DNA from: Bacillota bacterium
GTDB lineage: Bacteria; Bacillota; Clostridia; Oscillospirales; Ruminococcaceae
NCBI GenBank assembly: GCA_023413185.1
Contig: JAEZQD010000135.1
Location: 1-43,620, forward strand
DNA: 43,620 nucleotides
Reading direction: 5' to 3'
Shown: positions 1 through 8,920 of the stretch, in pieces
How the letters are laid out: every line of letters begins with the position of its first letter
Position numbering within the stretch: the first letter of the stretch is position 1
Notes under the pieces: generated by a model
Told to the model about the DNA's origin: nothing
The model's input: the letters and a program-made list of their open reading frames with translations, nothing else
Database searches by the model: none
Translations under genes and position numbers: made by a program

Positions 1-569
1 CGAGCGTCGACCATAAGGCGGCAGAGTTTGTACAGGAAGCGCTGATGAACCCCGCGCTGCGCATCTACGTCAACGACGATGTTGTTGGGGTAGAGCTTGG
101 CGGCGCGCTGAAGAACATCATCGCCCTTGCGGCGGGAATCATTGACGGGCTGGGTCTTGGCGACAACAGCAAGGCTGCGCTCATGACGCGCGGCATTACC
201 GAGATGGCGCGTTTGGGTGTTGGTCTTGGCGCCCGCACCGAGACGTTTGCCGGTCTGTCGGGCATTGGGGATCTGATCGTAACCTGTACTAGTATGCACT
301 CGCGCAACCGCCGTGCGGGAATCCTAATCGGGCAGGGCATGACGGCGGAGGAAGCCATCCGCGAGGTGGGTATGACGGTGGAAGGCTACCGCAGTGCCCT
401 GTGCGCCTACCGCCTTGCGCAGCGCGTGGGGGTCGAAATGCCCATCGTCAATGAGGTCTATCGCGTGCTGTATGAGGAAAAAAGCGCCAAGGATGCGCTC
501 TCCGATTTGATGGGTCGTCCCCAAAAACACGAGGGCGAGGAGATCTGGCTGTACGCAAAGGATCAATAA
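1..569 (+). CDS. gpsA: Glycerol-3-phosphate dehydrogenase [NAD(P)+], C-terminal part
   Basis: Partial gene whose 5' end lies outside the window; the reading frame is open from base 3. GpsA reduces dihydroxyacetone phosphate to sn-glycerol 3-phosphate, the backbone for phospholipid synthesis, in the cytoplasm. About 188 residues are visible, essentially the all-alpha C-terminal substrate-binding domain. The segment VELGGALKNIIALAAGI carries the conserved catalytic lysine, followed by NSKAALMTRGITEMARLG and the SGIGDLIVTCTS stretch, all hallmarks of the family. The C-terminus ends normally at TAA and is followed by a clear hairpin terminator. The Rossmann NAD-binding half must lie upstream. Confidence 0.96.
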   Translation, partial: SVDHKAAEFVQEALMNPALRIYVNDDVVGVELGGALKNIIALAAGIIDGLGLGDNSKAALMTRGITEMARLGVGLGARTETFAGLSGIGDLIVTCTSMHSRNRRAGILIGQGMTAEEAIREVGMTVEGYRSALCAYRLAQRVGVEMPIVNEVYRVLYEEKSAKDALSDLMGRPQKHEGEEIWLYAKDQ

Positions 570-589
570 ACCATATAACCAATATACAC

Positions 590-630
590 AAGCCGCAGGA
601 AAACGCTCCTGCGGCTTTGTCACTTTTTTC
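590..630 (+). terminator. Rho-independent terminator after gpsA
   Basis: An 11-bp perfect inverted repeat (590-600 with 607-617, loop of 6) is followed by a T-rich stretch ending in a run of T around 625-630. It sits 21 bases after the gpsA stop and separates gpsA from dapF. Confidence 0.85.
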
Positions 631-690
631 GCGTTTTTCATATGATGGGGTACACCAAAGCAACGAAAAACGTATGAAAGGGTGAGCTTA

Positions 691-1557
691 TTGATTTTTT
701 CTAAGATGCACGGCGCGGGAAACGACTACATCTTTGCCAACTGTATCCCAAGTTCCGGTTTAACAGGGGCGTACAACTACGGCGTGTTTTCGGAAATCGA
801 CCCGCATGCGGCAGCACGCGAGGTCAGCGACCGGCATTTTGGCATCGGCGGTGACGGGCTGGTGTTACTCTATCCGTCGCAAACAGCAGACGCAAAAATG
901 GTCATGTACAATGCTGACGGCAGCGAGGGCGCAATGTGCGGCAATGCCATCCGCTGTGTGGGAAGGTTTTTGTATGACAACGGGCTGACAAGCAATACCC
1001 AGCTTCGCATCGAAACCGCTTCAGGCATAAAACAACTCACGCTCAGCATCAACAACAGCGAAGTAACCTCCGTCACAGTCAACATGGGCAAGCCGGTTTT
1101 TGAGCCGTGGCGCATCCCGATGACTGTGGAAGGAACGGATTATATCGACCGCCCGGTGGTGATTAACGGCAAGCCCTTGCGCGCCACTGCGCTTTCCATG
1201 GGCAACCCGCACTGGGTGTTCTTTGTAAACGATGTGGAACTGCTCAATCTGCGGGAGGACGGTCCGTTGTACGAGTGGCACGAGCTGTTTCCGAGACGCG
1301 TAAACACCGAGTTTGTCGAGGTAAAGGGCGACCGCCTGAAGATGCGTGTGTGGGAACGTGGCAGCGGGGAAACCCTTGCCTGCGGTACGGGGGCATGCGC
1401 GGCGGCGGTTGCGGCATGCTTAAACGCAAGATGCGGCAGAGATGTAACCGTTGTGCTGCGCGGCGGAGAGCTCTTCGTGCGTTGGGATGACCAAAGCGGC
1501 GAGGTTTTTTTATCGGGAAATGCCGTACATGTATTTGACGGAGAATACTATTTCTAG
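691..1557 (+). CDS. dapF: Diaminopimelate epimerase
   Basis: DapF interconverts LL- and meso-diaminopimelate in lysine and peptidoglycan precursor synthesis. It is cofactor-independent and uses two cysteines as acid/base. Both are visible: Cys83 in AMCGNAIRC and Cys231 in ACGTGACAA. The N-terminal family motif KMHGAGNDY is at the very start. I chose the TTG at 691 because AAAGGGTGAG lies 7-8 bases before it and because family members begin two to four residues before KMHG; the in-frame GTG at 682 overlaps that ribosome binding site. Length of 288 residues is usual. dapL lies about 100 bases downstream on the same strand, so the two genes form a meso-DAP pair. Confidence 0.95.
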   Translation: MIFSKMHGAGNDYIFANCIPSSGLTGAYNYGVFSEIDPHAAAREVSDRHFGIGGDGLVLLYPSQTADAKMVMYNADGSEGAMCGNAIRCVGRFLYDNGLTSNTQLRIETASGIKQLTLSINNSEVTSVTVNMGKPVFEPWRIPMTVEGTDYIDRPVVINGKPLRATALSMGNPHWVFFVNDVELLNLREDGPLYEWHELFPRRVNTEFVEVKGDRLKMRVWERGSGETLACGTGACAAAVAACLNARCGRDVTVVLRGGELFVRWDDQSGEVFLSGNAVHVFDGEYYF

Positions 1558-1656
1558 TATAATAATGACTACATATTGCCCGGTTGACGCGTTAAACCGT
1601 AAAAGGATGGCAGACTATCGCATAAAGGTTGATAGTGGGGAAAGGATGAGGAAAAG

Positions 1657-2850
1657 ATGGCTTACAGCAATCCAAACTACGAACAGTTAAAGGGTGCATA
1701 CCTGTTTGCCGAGGTGGCAAGGCGAAGCAGAGAATATAAAGAGGCTAACCCGGACAGAAGGGTTATCAGCCTTGGTATTGGCGACATCACACTGCCGCTT
1801 GCACCTGCCGTAATAGAGGCCATGCACAAGGCGGTAGATGATTTGGCGGCCAAAGAAACCCTTTACGGCTACGGCCCGTACGAGGGCTACGACTTTTTGC
1901 TTGAAAAGATCGTGGAGCACGACTACAAGGCGCGTGGCGTATTGATCGAAAAAGGCGAGATTTTTGTTAACGACGGCGCAAAGAGCGATACCGGCAACAT
2001 CGGCGATATTCTGTGCGCACAGAATACTGTTTTGATTGCCGACCCCGCTTACCCGGTGTACATCGACACCAACGTCATGAGCGGTCGCAGCATAACACTT
2101 CTGCCCTGCACCGAGGAGACGGGCTTTGTTCCCGTGCCGCCCCAGGAGGGCTACGATATCGTATACCTTTGCTCACCCAACAACCCCACCGGCGCGGTGA
2201 TGAACAAAGAGCAGATTGCCGCGTGGGTACAGTATGCAAAAAAGCACAATGCGGTTTTGCTGTTTGACGGCGCGTATGAGTCGTTTATCAAAGACCCCGC
2301 ACTGCCGCGCTCGATTTACGAGGTCGAGGGTGCCAAGGAGGTTGCCATTGAGTTTCGCAGCTACTCCAAGACCGCGGGCTTTACCGGTGTGCGCTGCGGC
2401 TATACCGTAGTGCCTAAGGCTTTAAAGCTTAAGGGGCAGGGCGGCGAGATGAACGCAAACCAGCTGTGGTTCCGCCGTCAGAGCACCAAGTTCAACGGCA
2501 CATCATACGTCACACAGCGCGGAGCAGAGGCGGTTTACAGTGCGCAGGGCAGACCACAGATCGAAAAGAATATCGACTTCTACCTTGAGAATGTCGCCAT
2601 TATCAAAAAAGCGCTCGATGATCTGGGCATTGCCTGCATCGGGGGCAAGAACTCCCCCTACATCTGGCTAAAATGTCCGGGCGGTCTTTCGTCATGGGAG
2701 TTCTTTGACAAGCTGCTGTTTGAGTGCAACGTTATCGGGACCCCGGGCGAGGGCTTTGGCGAATGCGGTAAGGGATGGTTCCGTCTTACCGGCTTTGGCA
2801 GCAGGGAAGACACCGTCGAGGCGGTAAAACGCATGTCCGCGCTGAAGTAA
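1657..2850 (+). CDS. dapL: LL-diaminopimelate aminotransferase
   Basis: DapL is a PLP enzyme that converts tetrahydrodipicolinate directly to LL-diaminopimelate with glutamate as amino donor, bypassing the succinylase and acetylase branches. The 397-residue protein begins with the family-typical MAYSNPNYEQLKGAYLF, has GIGDITLPL near residue 40, the PNNPTGAV substrate-site loop and the Schiff-base lysine in SYSKTAGFTGVRCG. The ATG at 1657 is preceded by GGAAAGGATGAGG. Together with dapF just upstream it gives two consecutive steps of the DapL variant pathway, which is common in Clostridia. No gap or frameshift is seen. Confidence 0.96.
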   Translation: MAYSNPNYEQLKGAYLFAEVARRSREYKEANPDRRVISLGIGDITLPLAPAVIEAMHKAVDDLAAKETLYGYGPYEGYDFLLEKIVEHDYKARGVLIEKGEIFVNDGAKSDTGNIGDILCAQNTVLIADPAYPVYIDTNVMSGRSITLLPCTEETGFVPVPPQEGYDIVYLCSPNNPTGAVMNKEQIAAWVQYAKKHNAVLLFDGAYESFIKDPALPRSIYEVEGAKEVAIEFRSYSKTAGFTGVRCGYTVVPKALKLKGQGGEMNANQLWFRRQSTKFNGTSYVTQRGAEAVYSAQGRPQIEKNIDFYLENVAIIKKALDDLGIACIGGKNSPYIWLKCPGGLSSWEFFDKLLFECNVIGTPGEGFGECGKGWFRLTGFGSREDTVEAVKRMSALK

Positions 2851-2872
2851 CACAGCAAATAGAAGCGCAATT

Positions 2873-2912
2873 CGAAATGTTGGTGGCGTTTGCAACCAAC
2901 ATTTCGTTGTAT
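2873..2912 (+). terminator. Inverted repeat / terminator after dapL
   Basis: A perfect 12-bp inverted repeat (2873-2884 with 2895-2906) lies 22 bases after dapL. The T-tract is weak (TTGTAT), so termination may be partial; the same TTGTAT could be the -35 of the next promoter. Confidence 0.6.
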
Positions 2913-2935
2913 CTGCGCACATGGTGTACTATAAT
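2907..2935 (+). promoter_or_regulatory. Promoter of the metF operon
   Basis: A perfect -10 hexamer TATAAT (2930-2935) stands 17 bases after TTGTAT (2907-2912, 3 of 6 matches to TTGACA). It lies about 50 bases before the metF start, after the dapL hairpin. I see no SAM riboswitch (S-box) or homocysteine-type leader in the short remaining leader. Confidence 0.6.
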
Positions 2936-2983
2936 AGTGTCAATACGTACCCCGGTACCAGTTTAAAAAGGAGCAGCATACCG

Positions 2984-3862
2984 ATGAAAATTAGCGAGTT
3001 GTTTCACAACAAGCGTTTGGTGTTTTCGTTTGAAGTGTTCCCCCCGAAAAAAACGTCTTCTGTGGATACAATATATAAAACCCTGGCCGCATTAAGCGAC
3101 CTTAAACCCGATTACATCAGTGTAACCTATGGCGCGGGCGGCGACGGCGGCGATAAAACCTGTGAGCTTGCCACAGCCATCAAACAGACGTATGGCATCG
3201 AGCCCCTTGCCCATATTACCGGCATCAACTCGGATAAACAGCAGGTGCTCGAGGTGCTACGCGATTTTAATCAAAACGGAATCGAGAATGTTCTTGCGCT
3301 GCGCGGAGATCGTGCTCCCGACATGCAGCCGCACACCGATTTTCGTTACGCGGGTGACCTTGTGGGCTTCATCCGTTCACACTGCGATTTTGATATTGCG
3401 GGGGCGTGCTACCCCGAGGGGCACCCCGAATGCGACACACTGGCGGAGGATATTGAGCACCTCAAGCAGAAGGTGGATATGGGCATTACCCACCTCAACA
3501 GCCAGCTGTTTTTTGATAACGAAGATTTCTACCGCTTTCTTGAGCTCATCCGCAAAAAGGGGATAGCCGTTCCGGTGCAGGCGGGCATTATGCCTGTTAC
3601 AAACGCACGGCAGATTGAGCGCATGGTGTCGATGACGGGTGCAAAGCTGCCGGGCAAGTTCAGCCGTATTATGGCACGCTATGGGCACAACCCGCAGGCG
3701 TTGCGTGACGCGGGTATCGCCTACGCCACAGAGCAGATCATCGACCTTATCGCAAGCGGGGTTGATGGCATACATCTGTACACCATGAATCAGCCGGATA
3801 TTGCGCGCCAGATTAGCGCAAATATCGTATCGCTGCTTGCCGATGCGGAGGAAAACGAGTAA
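2984..3862 (+). CDS. metF: Methylenetetrahydrofolate reductase
   Basis: MetF reduces 5,10-methylene-THF to 5-methyl-THF, the methyl donor for methionine synthase. The protein starts MKISELF and contains FSFEVFPPKK with the N-terminal catalytic glutamate, SVTYGAGG, and LALRGD with the family Asp in the flavin region. These define the FAD-dependent TIM-barrel enzyme. The start at 2984 is set by AAAAAGGAG 10 bases upstream; an in-frame ATG at 2921 overlaps the promoter and is unlikely. Length is 292 residues, normal for bacterial MetF. It is first in an operon with the two methionine synthase genes, so donor formation and use are co-transcribed. Confidence 0.95.
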   Translation: MKISELFHNKRLVFSFEVFPPKKTSSVDTIYKTLAALSDLKPDYISVTYGAGGDGGDKTCELATAIKQTYGIEPLAHITGINSDKQQVLEVLRDFNQNGIENVLALRGDRAPDMQPHTDFRYAGDLVGFIRSHCDFDIAGACYPEGHPECDTLAEDIEHLKQKVDMGITHLNSQLFFDNEDFYRFLELIRKKGIAVPVQAGIMPVTNARQIERMVSMTGAKLPGKFSRIMARYGHNPQALRDAGIAYATEQIIDLIASGVDGIHLYTMNQPDIARQISANIVSLLADAEENE

Positions 3863-3869
3863 TTTTAGA

Positions 3870-4589
3870 ATGAAAATACTTCTGCAAAACAAGGTCTTTA
3901 CCCCAAAAGTAAATATCAAAGAGGCTGTGCGTTACCTTGGCTACCGTAAGGTTATGCCGGATGAGGAGATGCTGCAGGGCATTGAATCGGCCGCGCGGGA
4001 GACCGAACAGGCTGCCGTGCCCCGGTTTGTGTGCGCACGGTTTTCCTTAACCCGAAGCGGGGACATGCTGTCGGTTGCGGACACCTCGTTGCAGTTACAA
4101 GGCAAGGCGATTGCCCGCCATCTAAAGGACTCGGGCGAGTGCCTGTTGATGGCGGCAACACTGGGGGTAGACATTGACACCCTCTCCCGCCGCTACCAAA
4201 CCGTATCGCCGCTGCGGGCACTTCTTGTAGACGCCTGCGCCAATTCGTTGATTGAGGATTTGTGCGATCGGATACAGTCCGCGGCAGAGCAGGAGACATG
4301 CGGTGTAAGTCAAAAGCTGACATGGCGGTTTTCGCCCGGCTACGGAGACCTGCCCCTTACGGTGCACAGCGCCTTTCTGCCCTTGCTTGACACCGGACGA
4401 AAGATGGGGCTGTATGAGACACAGCAGCATCTGTTAACCCCGCAAAAATCCGTGACGGCAATCATGGGGATTGTTCCGCGTACGGAGCATACACCACCAA
4501 AGGGCTGCGACGCATGCGCGGAGCGCGAAAATTGTAATTACGCACAGGAGGGCACCGATGGTGACACTCAAACAGCGCATTCAAAATGA
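3870..4589 (+). CDS. Stand-alone methionine synthase activation (reactivation) domain protein
   Basis: In E. coli the reactivation domain is the C-terminal quarter of MetH; it binds SAM and helps remethylate oxidised cob(II)alamin. Here it is a separate 239-residue protein. Recognisable marks are RFSPGYGDLPL (the RxxPGY SAM-site motif of the activation-domain family), LTPQKSVTAIMGI, and a C-terminal cysteine cluster (GCDACAERENC) often seen in the Firmicute stand-alone version. It starts seven bases after the metF stop; the ribosome binding site is weak and somewhat distant (GGAGGA inside the metF end), suggesting translational coupling. Its 3' end overlaps metH by 32 bases. The exact start is uncertain by a few codons. 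Confidence 0.85.
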   Translation: MKILLQNKVFTPKVNIKEAVRYLGYRKVMPDEEMLQGIESAARETEQAAVPRFVCARFSLTRSGDMLSVADTSLQLQGKAIARHLKDSGECLLMAATLGVDIDTLSRRYQTVSPLRALLVDACANSLIEDLCDRIQSAAEQETCGVSQKLTWRFSPGYGDLPLTVHSAFLPLLDTGRKMGLYETQQHLLTPQKSVTAIMGIVPRTEHTPPKGCDACAERENCNYAQEGTDGDTQTAHSK

Positions 4590-6930
4590 TATTCTAATAC
4601 TCGACGGCGCCATGGGTACCATGCTGCAGCAGATGGGGCTAAAGCTGGGGGAATACCCGGATCTCTACAGCATTACCCATCCCGAGCTTATTGCAACAGT
4701 CCACCGCGGATACCTTGAAAGCGGAAGCGATATTATCTATACCAATACCTTTGGCGCCAACGAAAAGAAGCTAAAGGATACGCAGTACAGCGTTACCGAG
4801 GTGATTAGTGCCGCCGTCTCTATCGCCAAGAAGGAGGCGGACGCATTCGGCGCGTATGTCGCACTGGATATCGGCCCCATTGGTGAGCTGATTGAACCGA
4901 TGGGTCCCTTGCGGTTTGAGGAGGCACACCGTCTGTTTGCCCAGCAGGTCAAGGCGGGTGCCGCGGCGGGGGCGGACCTGATAGTCATTGAGACGATGAC
5001 CGACCTGTACGAGTGCAAGGCGGCGCTGCTTGCGGCAAAAGAGAACTGCGCGCTGCCCGTTATCTGCACCATGAGCTTTGAGCCGAATATGCGCACCTTT
5101 ACCGGTTGTGATTACAGGGCAATGGCGCTTACCTTGGAGGGCTTGGGAGCCGATGCCATCGGTATCAACTGTTCCCTTGGTCCCATCGAAATTCTGCCCA
5201 TAGCAGGGGAACTCATAAAGTACACGAATCTACCCGTTGTGGTTAAGCCCAATGCGGGGCTTCCGTCCCCCGACAGCTCGTACTACGCAGTGGAGCCGGA
5301 GCAATTTGCCCGGACAATAGCGGAGTATGTCGGCTTTGGCGTCACCATGGTTGGCGGCTGCTGCGGCACCGATGTGCGGTATATTTCGGCGGTGAAGCAG
5401 GCGGTAAAAGGGCTAAAGCCGGTTAAAAGAGAGCCTGTACGCCGCTATGCCGTGTGCTCCGGCACCAAGATGCTTGAGATTGACCGCGTGCGCGTAATCG
5501 GCGAGCGCATCAATCCCACTGGGAAGAAGCTGTTTAAACAGGCGTTAATCGACCGTAACATCGACTATATCCTTCGTCAGGCAATCGAGCAGGCGGACGC
5601 TGGCGCGGATATCCTTGACGTTAACGTGGGCATCCCCGACATCAACGAGCCCGAAACGCTGGTTTCTGTTGTTAAGGCAATCCAGAGCGTGACCGACCTG
5701 CCGCTGCAGATCGATTCATCCGACCCCGTCGCCATCGAGGCGGCACTTCGTATATACAACGGCAAGGCGATTGTGAACTCGGTGAACGGGGACGAGAAGG
5801 TGCTTGCCGGCATTCTGCCTGTAGTAAAGAAGTACGGTGCGGCCGTGGTAGGGCTGACGCTTGATGAACAAGGCATCCCCAATACCGCCGAGCAGCGCGT
5901 CGCGATAGCGCGGCGCATTCTATCGCGGGCACAGGAGCATGGCATCCCGCGGGAGGACGTGTATATCGATTGCCTCACCCTGACCGTCAGCGCGCAGCAG
6001 GAGAACGCCGCCCAGACCCTGCGCGCCGTAAAGCTGGTGAGCGAGGAGCTGGGGGTAAAAACGGTTTTGGGTGTTTCCAACATCTCGTTCGGGCTGCCAG
6101 AGCGCGAGCTTGTTAACCGCTCGTTCTTAACCATGGCACTGCAAAACGGATTAAGCCTACCCATTATTAACCCGAACATCCGCTCGATGATGGATGTGGT
6201 ATATGCCGCCGAGGTGCTGCTTGGGGCAGACCAAAACAGCGTGCGCTATGTCGAGCGTTTCGCGGCGCAAAAGGAAGCATCACCCAACGCCACCACGCCG
6301 CAAAGCAACGAAGACCAGCCCATCGCGTATTTTATAAAAAAAGGGCTCAAAGACCAATGCAGAGATAAGGCGCGCGCGCTTTTGCAGGTGTGCTCTCCGC
6401 TTGAGGTGGTGAGCGCCCATCTCATTCCGGCGCTGGACGAGGTGGGAGCGGATTACGAAGCCGGAACGCTCTTTCTGCCACAGCTTATCTCGGCGGCAGA
6501 GACCGCTAAGGTGGCGTTTGAGCTGGTGAACGAAGCCATGCCAAAGGGCGAGCAGCGCAGGGATATGCCCGTGGTGCTGTGCACCGTCAAGGGCGATATT
6601 CACGACATCGGCAAGAACATCGTCAAGGTTGTGCTCGAAAACTACGGCTATCGAATCATCGACCTCGGCAGGGACGTGCCGCCAGAGGCGGTGGTACGCG
6701 CGGCAAAGGAAAGCGGCGCAAGGCTTGTGGGGCTGAGCGCGCTGATGACCACCACCATAAAAAGCATGGAGGAGACCATCACACTCCTAAAGCAGGAGGG
6801 TGTCGACTGCAAAATCTGCGTGGGCGGCGCGGTTCTTACCCCCGAATACGCTGCAAAGATGGGAGCCGATTACTATGCAAAGGACGCGAATGAAGCGGTA
6901 TCGGTTGCCAAGATGGTATATGGACAGTAG
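4558..6930 (+). CDS. metH: Cobalamin-dependent methionine synthase lacking the activation domain
   Basis: Transfers the methyl group from 5-methyl-THF through cobalamin to homocysteine. The 790-residue protein has the homocysteine domain at about 1-290 (DGAMGTMLQ, GINCS, and the zinc-ligand GGCCG near residue 265), the pterin-binding domain from about 313 (IGERINPTG), a helical cobalamin cap near 590-670 and the B12-binding Rossmann domain with D-x-H-x-x-G at 680-685 (DIHDIG; His682 is the expected cobalt ligand). It stops where E. coli MetH (about 1,230 residues) would continue into the activation domain, which is the preceding gene. The ATG at 4558 follows AGGAGGGCACCG, a strong site inside the end of the upstream gene. 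Confidence 0.95.
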   Translation: MVTLKQRIQNDILILDGAMGTMLQQMGLKLGEYPDLYSITHPELIATVHRGYLESGSDIIYTNTFGANEKKLKDTQYSVTEVISAAVSIAKKEADAFGAYVALDIGPIGELIEPMGPLRFEEAHRLFAQQVKAGAAAGADLIVIETMTDLYECKAALLAAKENCALPVICTMSFEPNMRTFTGCDYRAMALTLEGLGADAIGINCSLGPIEILPIAGELIKYTNLPVVVKPNAGLPSPDSSYYAVEPEQFARTIAEYVGFGVTMVGGCCGTDVRYISAVKQAVKGLKPVKREPVRRYAVCSGTKMLEIDRVRVIGERINPTGKKLFKQALIDRNIDYILRQAIEQADAGADILDVNVGIPDINEPETLVSVVKAIQSVTDLPLQIDSSDPVAIEAALRIYNGKAIVNSVNGDEKVLAGILPVVKKYGAAVVGLTLDEQGIPNTAEQRVAIARRILSRAQEHGIPREDVYIDCLTLTVSAQQENAAQTLRAVKLVSEELGVKTVLGVSNISFGLPERELVNRSFLTMALQNGLSLPIINPNIRSMMDVVYAAEVLLGADQNSVRYVERFAAQKEASPNATTPQSNEDQPIAYFIKKGLKDQCRDKARALLQVCSPLEVVSAHLIPALDEVGADYEAGTLFLPQLISAAETAKVAFELVNEAMPKGEQRRDMPVVLCTVKGDIHDIGKNIVKVVLENYGYRIIDLGRDVPPEAVVRAAKESGARLVGLSALMTTTIKSMEETITLLKQEGVDCKICVGGAVLTPEYAAKMGADYYAKDANEAVSVAKMVYGQ

Positions 6931-6972
6931 CACGAAATGACAGACAAAATTGAATGCAAAGGGGTTTGTTTC

Positions 6973-7434
6973 GTGTTTTATGAAAAGACACAACGCCTGT
7001 TCGAGACACTGGGAGACCACAGGTTTATGGTTGTTGCAACAAGTAAAAACGACCACGTTACCGCAAGAACTATGAGCGTAATTATCTGCGATAAGAAGCT
7101 TTACTTTCAAACGGAGCTTACGCTGACAAAGGCAGAACAGCTAGCGGCAAACCAAAACGTTGCGGTTTGCTATAGCAATTATCAAATTGAGGGAACCTGC
7201 CGCGAAATTGGACATCCCTGCGAGCCCCAAAACAAATTCTTTCTTGATCTGTTTCAAAGGCATTTTGAAGGCTCTTATCAAGCCTATTCTCATCTTGATA
7301 ACGAGCGGGTATACGAGGTTACCCCGCTCCATATTACGGTGTGGGATTATGATGACGGAAAACCCTATCGGGATTATTTTGATATTGTGAAGGCAGCTTA
7401 TCGGCGCGAGTATTATCATATCGCAAACACATAA
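6973..7434 (+). CDS. Pyridoxamine 5'-phosphate oxidase-like (FMN-binding split barrel) protein
   Basis: A 153-residue protein resembling the PNPOx-like split-barrel flavoprotein family. Evidence is the general layout: a helix (ETLGDHRFMVVATS), then alternating strands KNDHVTARTMSVIICDKKLYF, TKAEQLAANQNVAVCYSN, and a hydrophobic strand YEVTPLHITVWDY. Many such proteins have unknown substrates, so pyridoxal metabolism should not be assumed. The GTG at 6973 is preferred because AAAGGGG ends 8 bases before it; the ATG at 6937 lacks a good site. It follows metH closely and may be co-transcribed. It could bind F420 or heme instead of FMN. Confidence 0.7.
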   Translation: MFYEKTQRLFETLGDHRFMVVATSKNDHVTARTMSVIICDKKLYFQTELTLTKAEQLAANQNVAVCYSNYQIEGTCREIGHPCEPQNKFFLDLFQRHFEGSYQAYSHLDNERVYEVTPLHITVWDYDDGKPYRDYFDIVKAAYRREYYHIANT

Positions 7435-7525
7435 AATCGGCTTGCAAACTCACATCCCCCAAAAGGGGAATGAGAGCAGCGCCGTATGGGTTACTGTAAA
7501 AACATTGAAAGGCGCGGGCAACATT

Positions 7526-8719
7526 ATGAAGATACAATGGAATAAAACCTATACCACCATCGCAATCTATGCGCTTTTGGTTATCTGCGGGGGCATCCTG
7601 TTTTACCTTATCATCAGCCGCATGGAGATTACGATGTCCTTTGTAGGCAAGGTCAGCGGTCTGTTGATTCCGTTTGCGTATGGTTTTGCCATTGCGTATT
7701 TGCTTAACCCCTTATGTCGCTGGCTTGAAAAACGGGTGTTTGCGTTTACCGAAAAAAAGAAACCCCATCCTAGGATTCGCCGTGGCTTATCCATTGCAAC
7801 CACCTATCTCATTGCGATTGCTGTATTAACCGCAACGATTATGTTTATTCTGCCTCAGGTGGCATCCAACCTAAAAACAATCAGTGTGAATATATCGGAT
7901 TATTATGATAACGCCATCACAGGGGTTAGAAACCTAATGCTTTCGGTCGGATTGACAGAAACGGTAGCCGACCAGCAGATGCAGTCTATCTTTGATTACC
8001 TCGATAATCTTCTTGATAAATCCTCCGAACTCATCGCCATGGCACTGCCTTACGTTTATGGAATCACCAAATCGTTTACTACAGTGCTGCTGAATCTGGT
8101 TATTGGAGTGGTAGTGTCTATCTACGTTCTTGCGTCCAAAGAACGCATCTTTGCAAAGACTAAGAAGCTGCTGTTTGCACTGTTCAGTGATGCGTTTGCG
8201 AAAAGAAGCATTGAGATTACCCGAAAAAGCAATCGCATCTTCAGCGGCTTTATCTCCGGCAAGATTATCGATTCGCTGATTATCGGCGTATTGTGTTACA
8301 TCGGCATGATGGTCTTTCGGTTTCCGTTTGCGTTACTTGTTTCGGTTATTGTGGGCATTACCAACCTAATCCCATACTTTGGACCGTTTATCGGGGCAAT
8401 ACCATCTGCGATTCTCATCCTGTTGTTTGACCCGATGAAAGGCATTGGCTTTGCGATATTTGTTTTGGTTTTACAACAGTTTGACGGCAACATTCTCGGG
8501 CCAAAGATATTGGGGGAAAGCACCGGCTTGTCCCCGATTTGGGTCATGTTTGCGGTTGTTGTGGGCGGCGGACTGTTCGGCGTGCTCGGCATGTTTATCG
8601 GCGTGCCGGTATTCGCTGTGCTGTATTCGCTTACCAAGGAGTATTTTAATGCGCGCTTAGCCAAAAAGGGGCTCAGCACCAAGACCGACAACTATCAAAC
8701 CCCGCCAACCGCGCCTTAA
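7526..8719 (+). CDS. AI-2E family transporter (UPF0118 permease)
   Basis: A 397-residue polytopic membrane protein of the AI-2E/PerM family. It has two N-terminal membrane segments (near residues 10-33 and 42-62), a third near 90-112, a soluble amphipathic region with SELIAMALPYVYGITKSF, and a C-terminal cluster of segments with the family signatures FISGKIIDSLIIGVLCY, TNLIPYFGPFIGAIP and LQQFDGNILGPKILGES. Members are proposed exporters of signalling molecules or ion antiporters; the substrate here is unknown. GAAAGG lies 13 bases before the ATG at 7526. It is followed by a long hairpin. Confidence 0.88.
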   Translation: MKIQWNKTYTTIAIYALLVICGGILFYLIISRMEITMSFVGKVSGLLIPFAYGFAIAYLLNPLCRWLEKRVFAFTEKKKPHPRIRRGLSIATTYLIAIAVLTATIMFILPQVASNLKTISVNISDYYDNAITGVRNLMLSVGLTETVADQQMQSIFDYLDNLLDKSSELIAMALPYVYGITKSFTTVLLNLVIGVVVSIYVLASKERIFAKTKKLLFALFSDAFAKRSIEITRKSNRIFSGFISGKIIDSLIIGVLCYIGMMVFRFPFALLVSVIVGITNLIPYFGPFIGAIPSAILILLFDPMKGIGFAIFVLVLQQFDGNILGPKILGESTGLSPIWVMFAVVVGGGLFGVLGMFIGVPVFAVLYSLTKEYFNARLAKKGLSTKTDNYQTPPTAP

Positions 8720-8746
8720 CTTGTGCAAAATGGAATAAACAGGACG

Positions 8747-8783
8747 GTACCTTGCATAAAGAACTATGCAAGGTACTAAATTT
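8747..8783 (+). terminator. Hairpin after the AI-2E transporter gene
   Basis: Perfect 12-bp inverted repeat (8747-8758 with 8765-8776, loop of 6) 28 bases after the stop codon, followed by a short A/T-rich tail (TAAATTTAAAA). The tail has only three T in a row, so termination efficiency is uncertain. Confidence 0.6.
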
Positions 8784-8794
8784 AAAACAGTATA

Positions 8795-8823
8795 TTGCAA
8801 TACACAGTAGCTTGTGATATAAT
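8795..8823 (+). promoter_or_regulatory. Promoter of the padR operon
   Basis: TTGCAA (8795-8800) and TATAAT (8818-8823) are separated by 17 bases, a good sigma-A promoter. It lies about 100 bases before padR. PadR proteins usually autoregulate, so an operator is expected here, but I could not define one. Confidence 0.7.
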
Positions 8824-8920
8824 GCAGTCAAACAAGAGACTGCGGCAAGGAGTGTGGCAATATTCAGTACAGAGTAATAAACTCAAAAAGACGAAGCATA
8901 TCGGAAAGGAGCGTCGTTAT

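Noticed and set aside
3377..3919. Minus-strand open frame of 180 codons
   Set aside because: Antisense to metF, no ribosome binding site and no recognisable domain.
4558..6930. metH as a truncated pseudogene
   Set aside because: The missing activation domain is present as an intact separate gene directly upstream, which is a known arrangement, and all catalytic motifs of MetH are intact.
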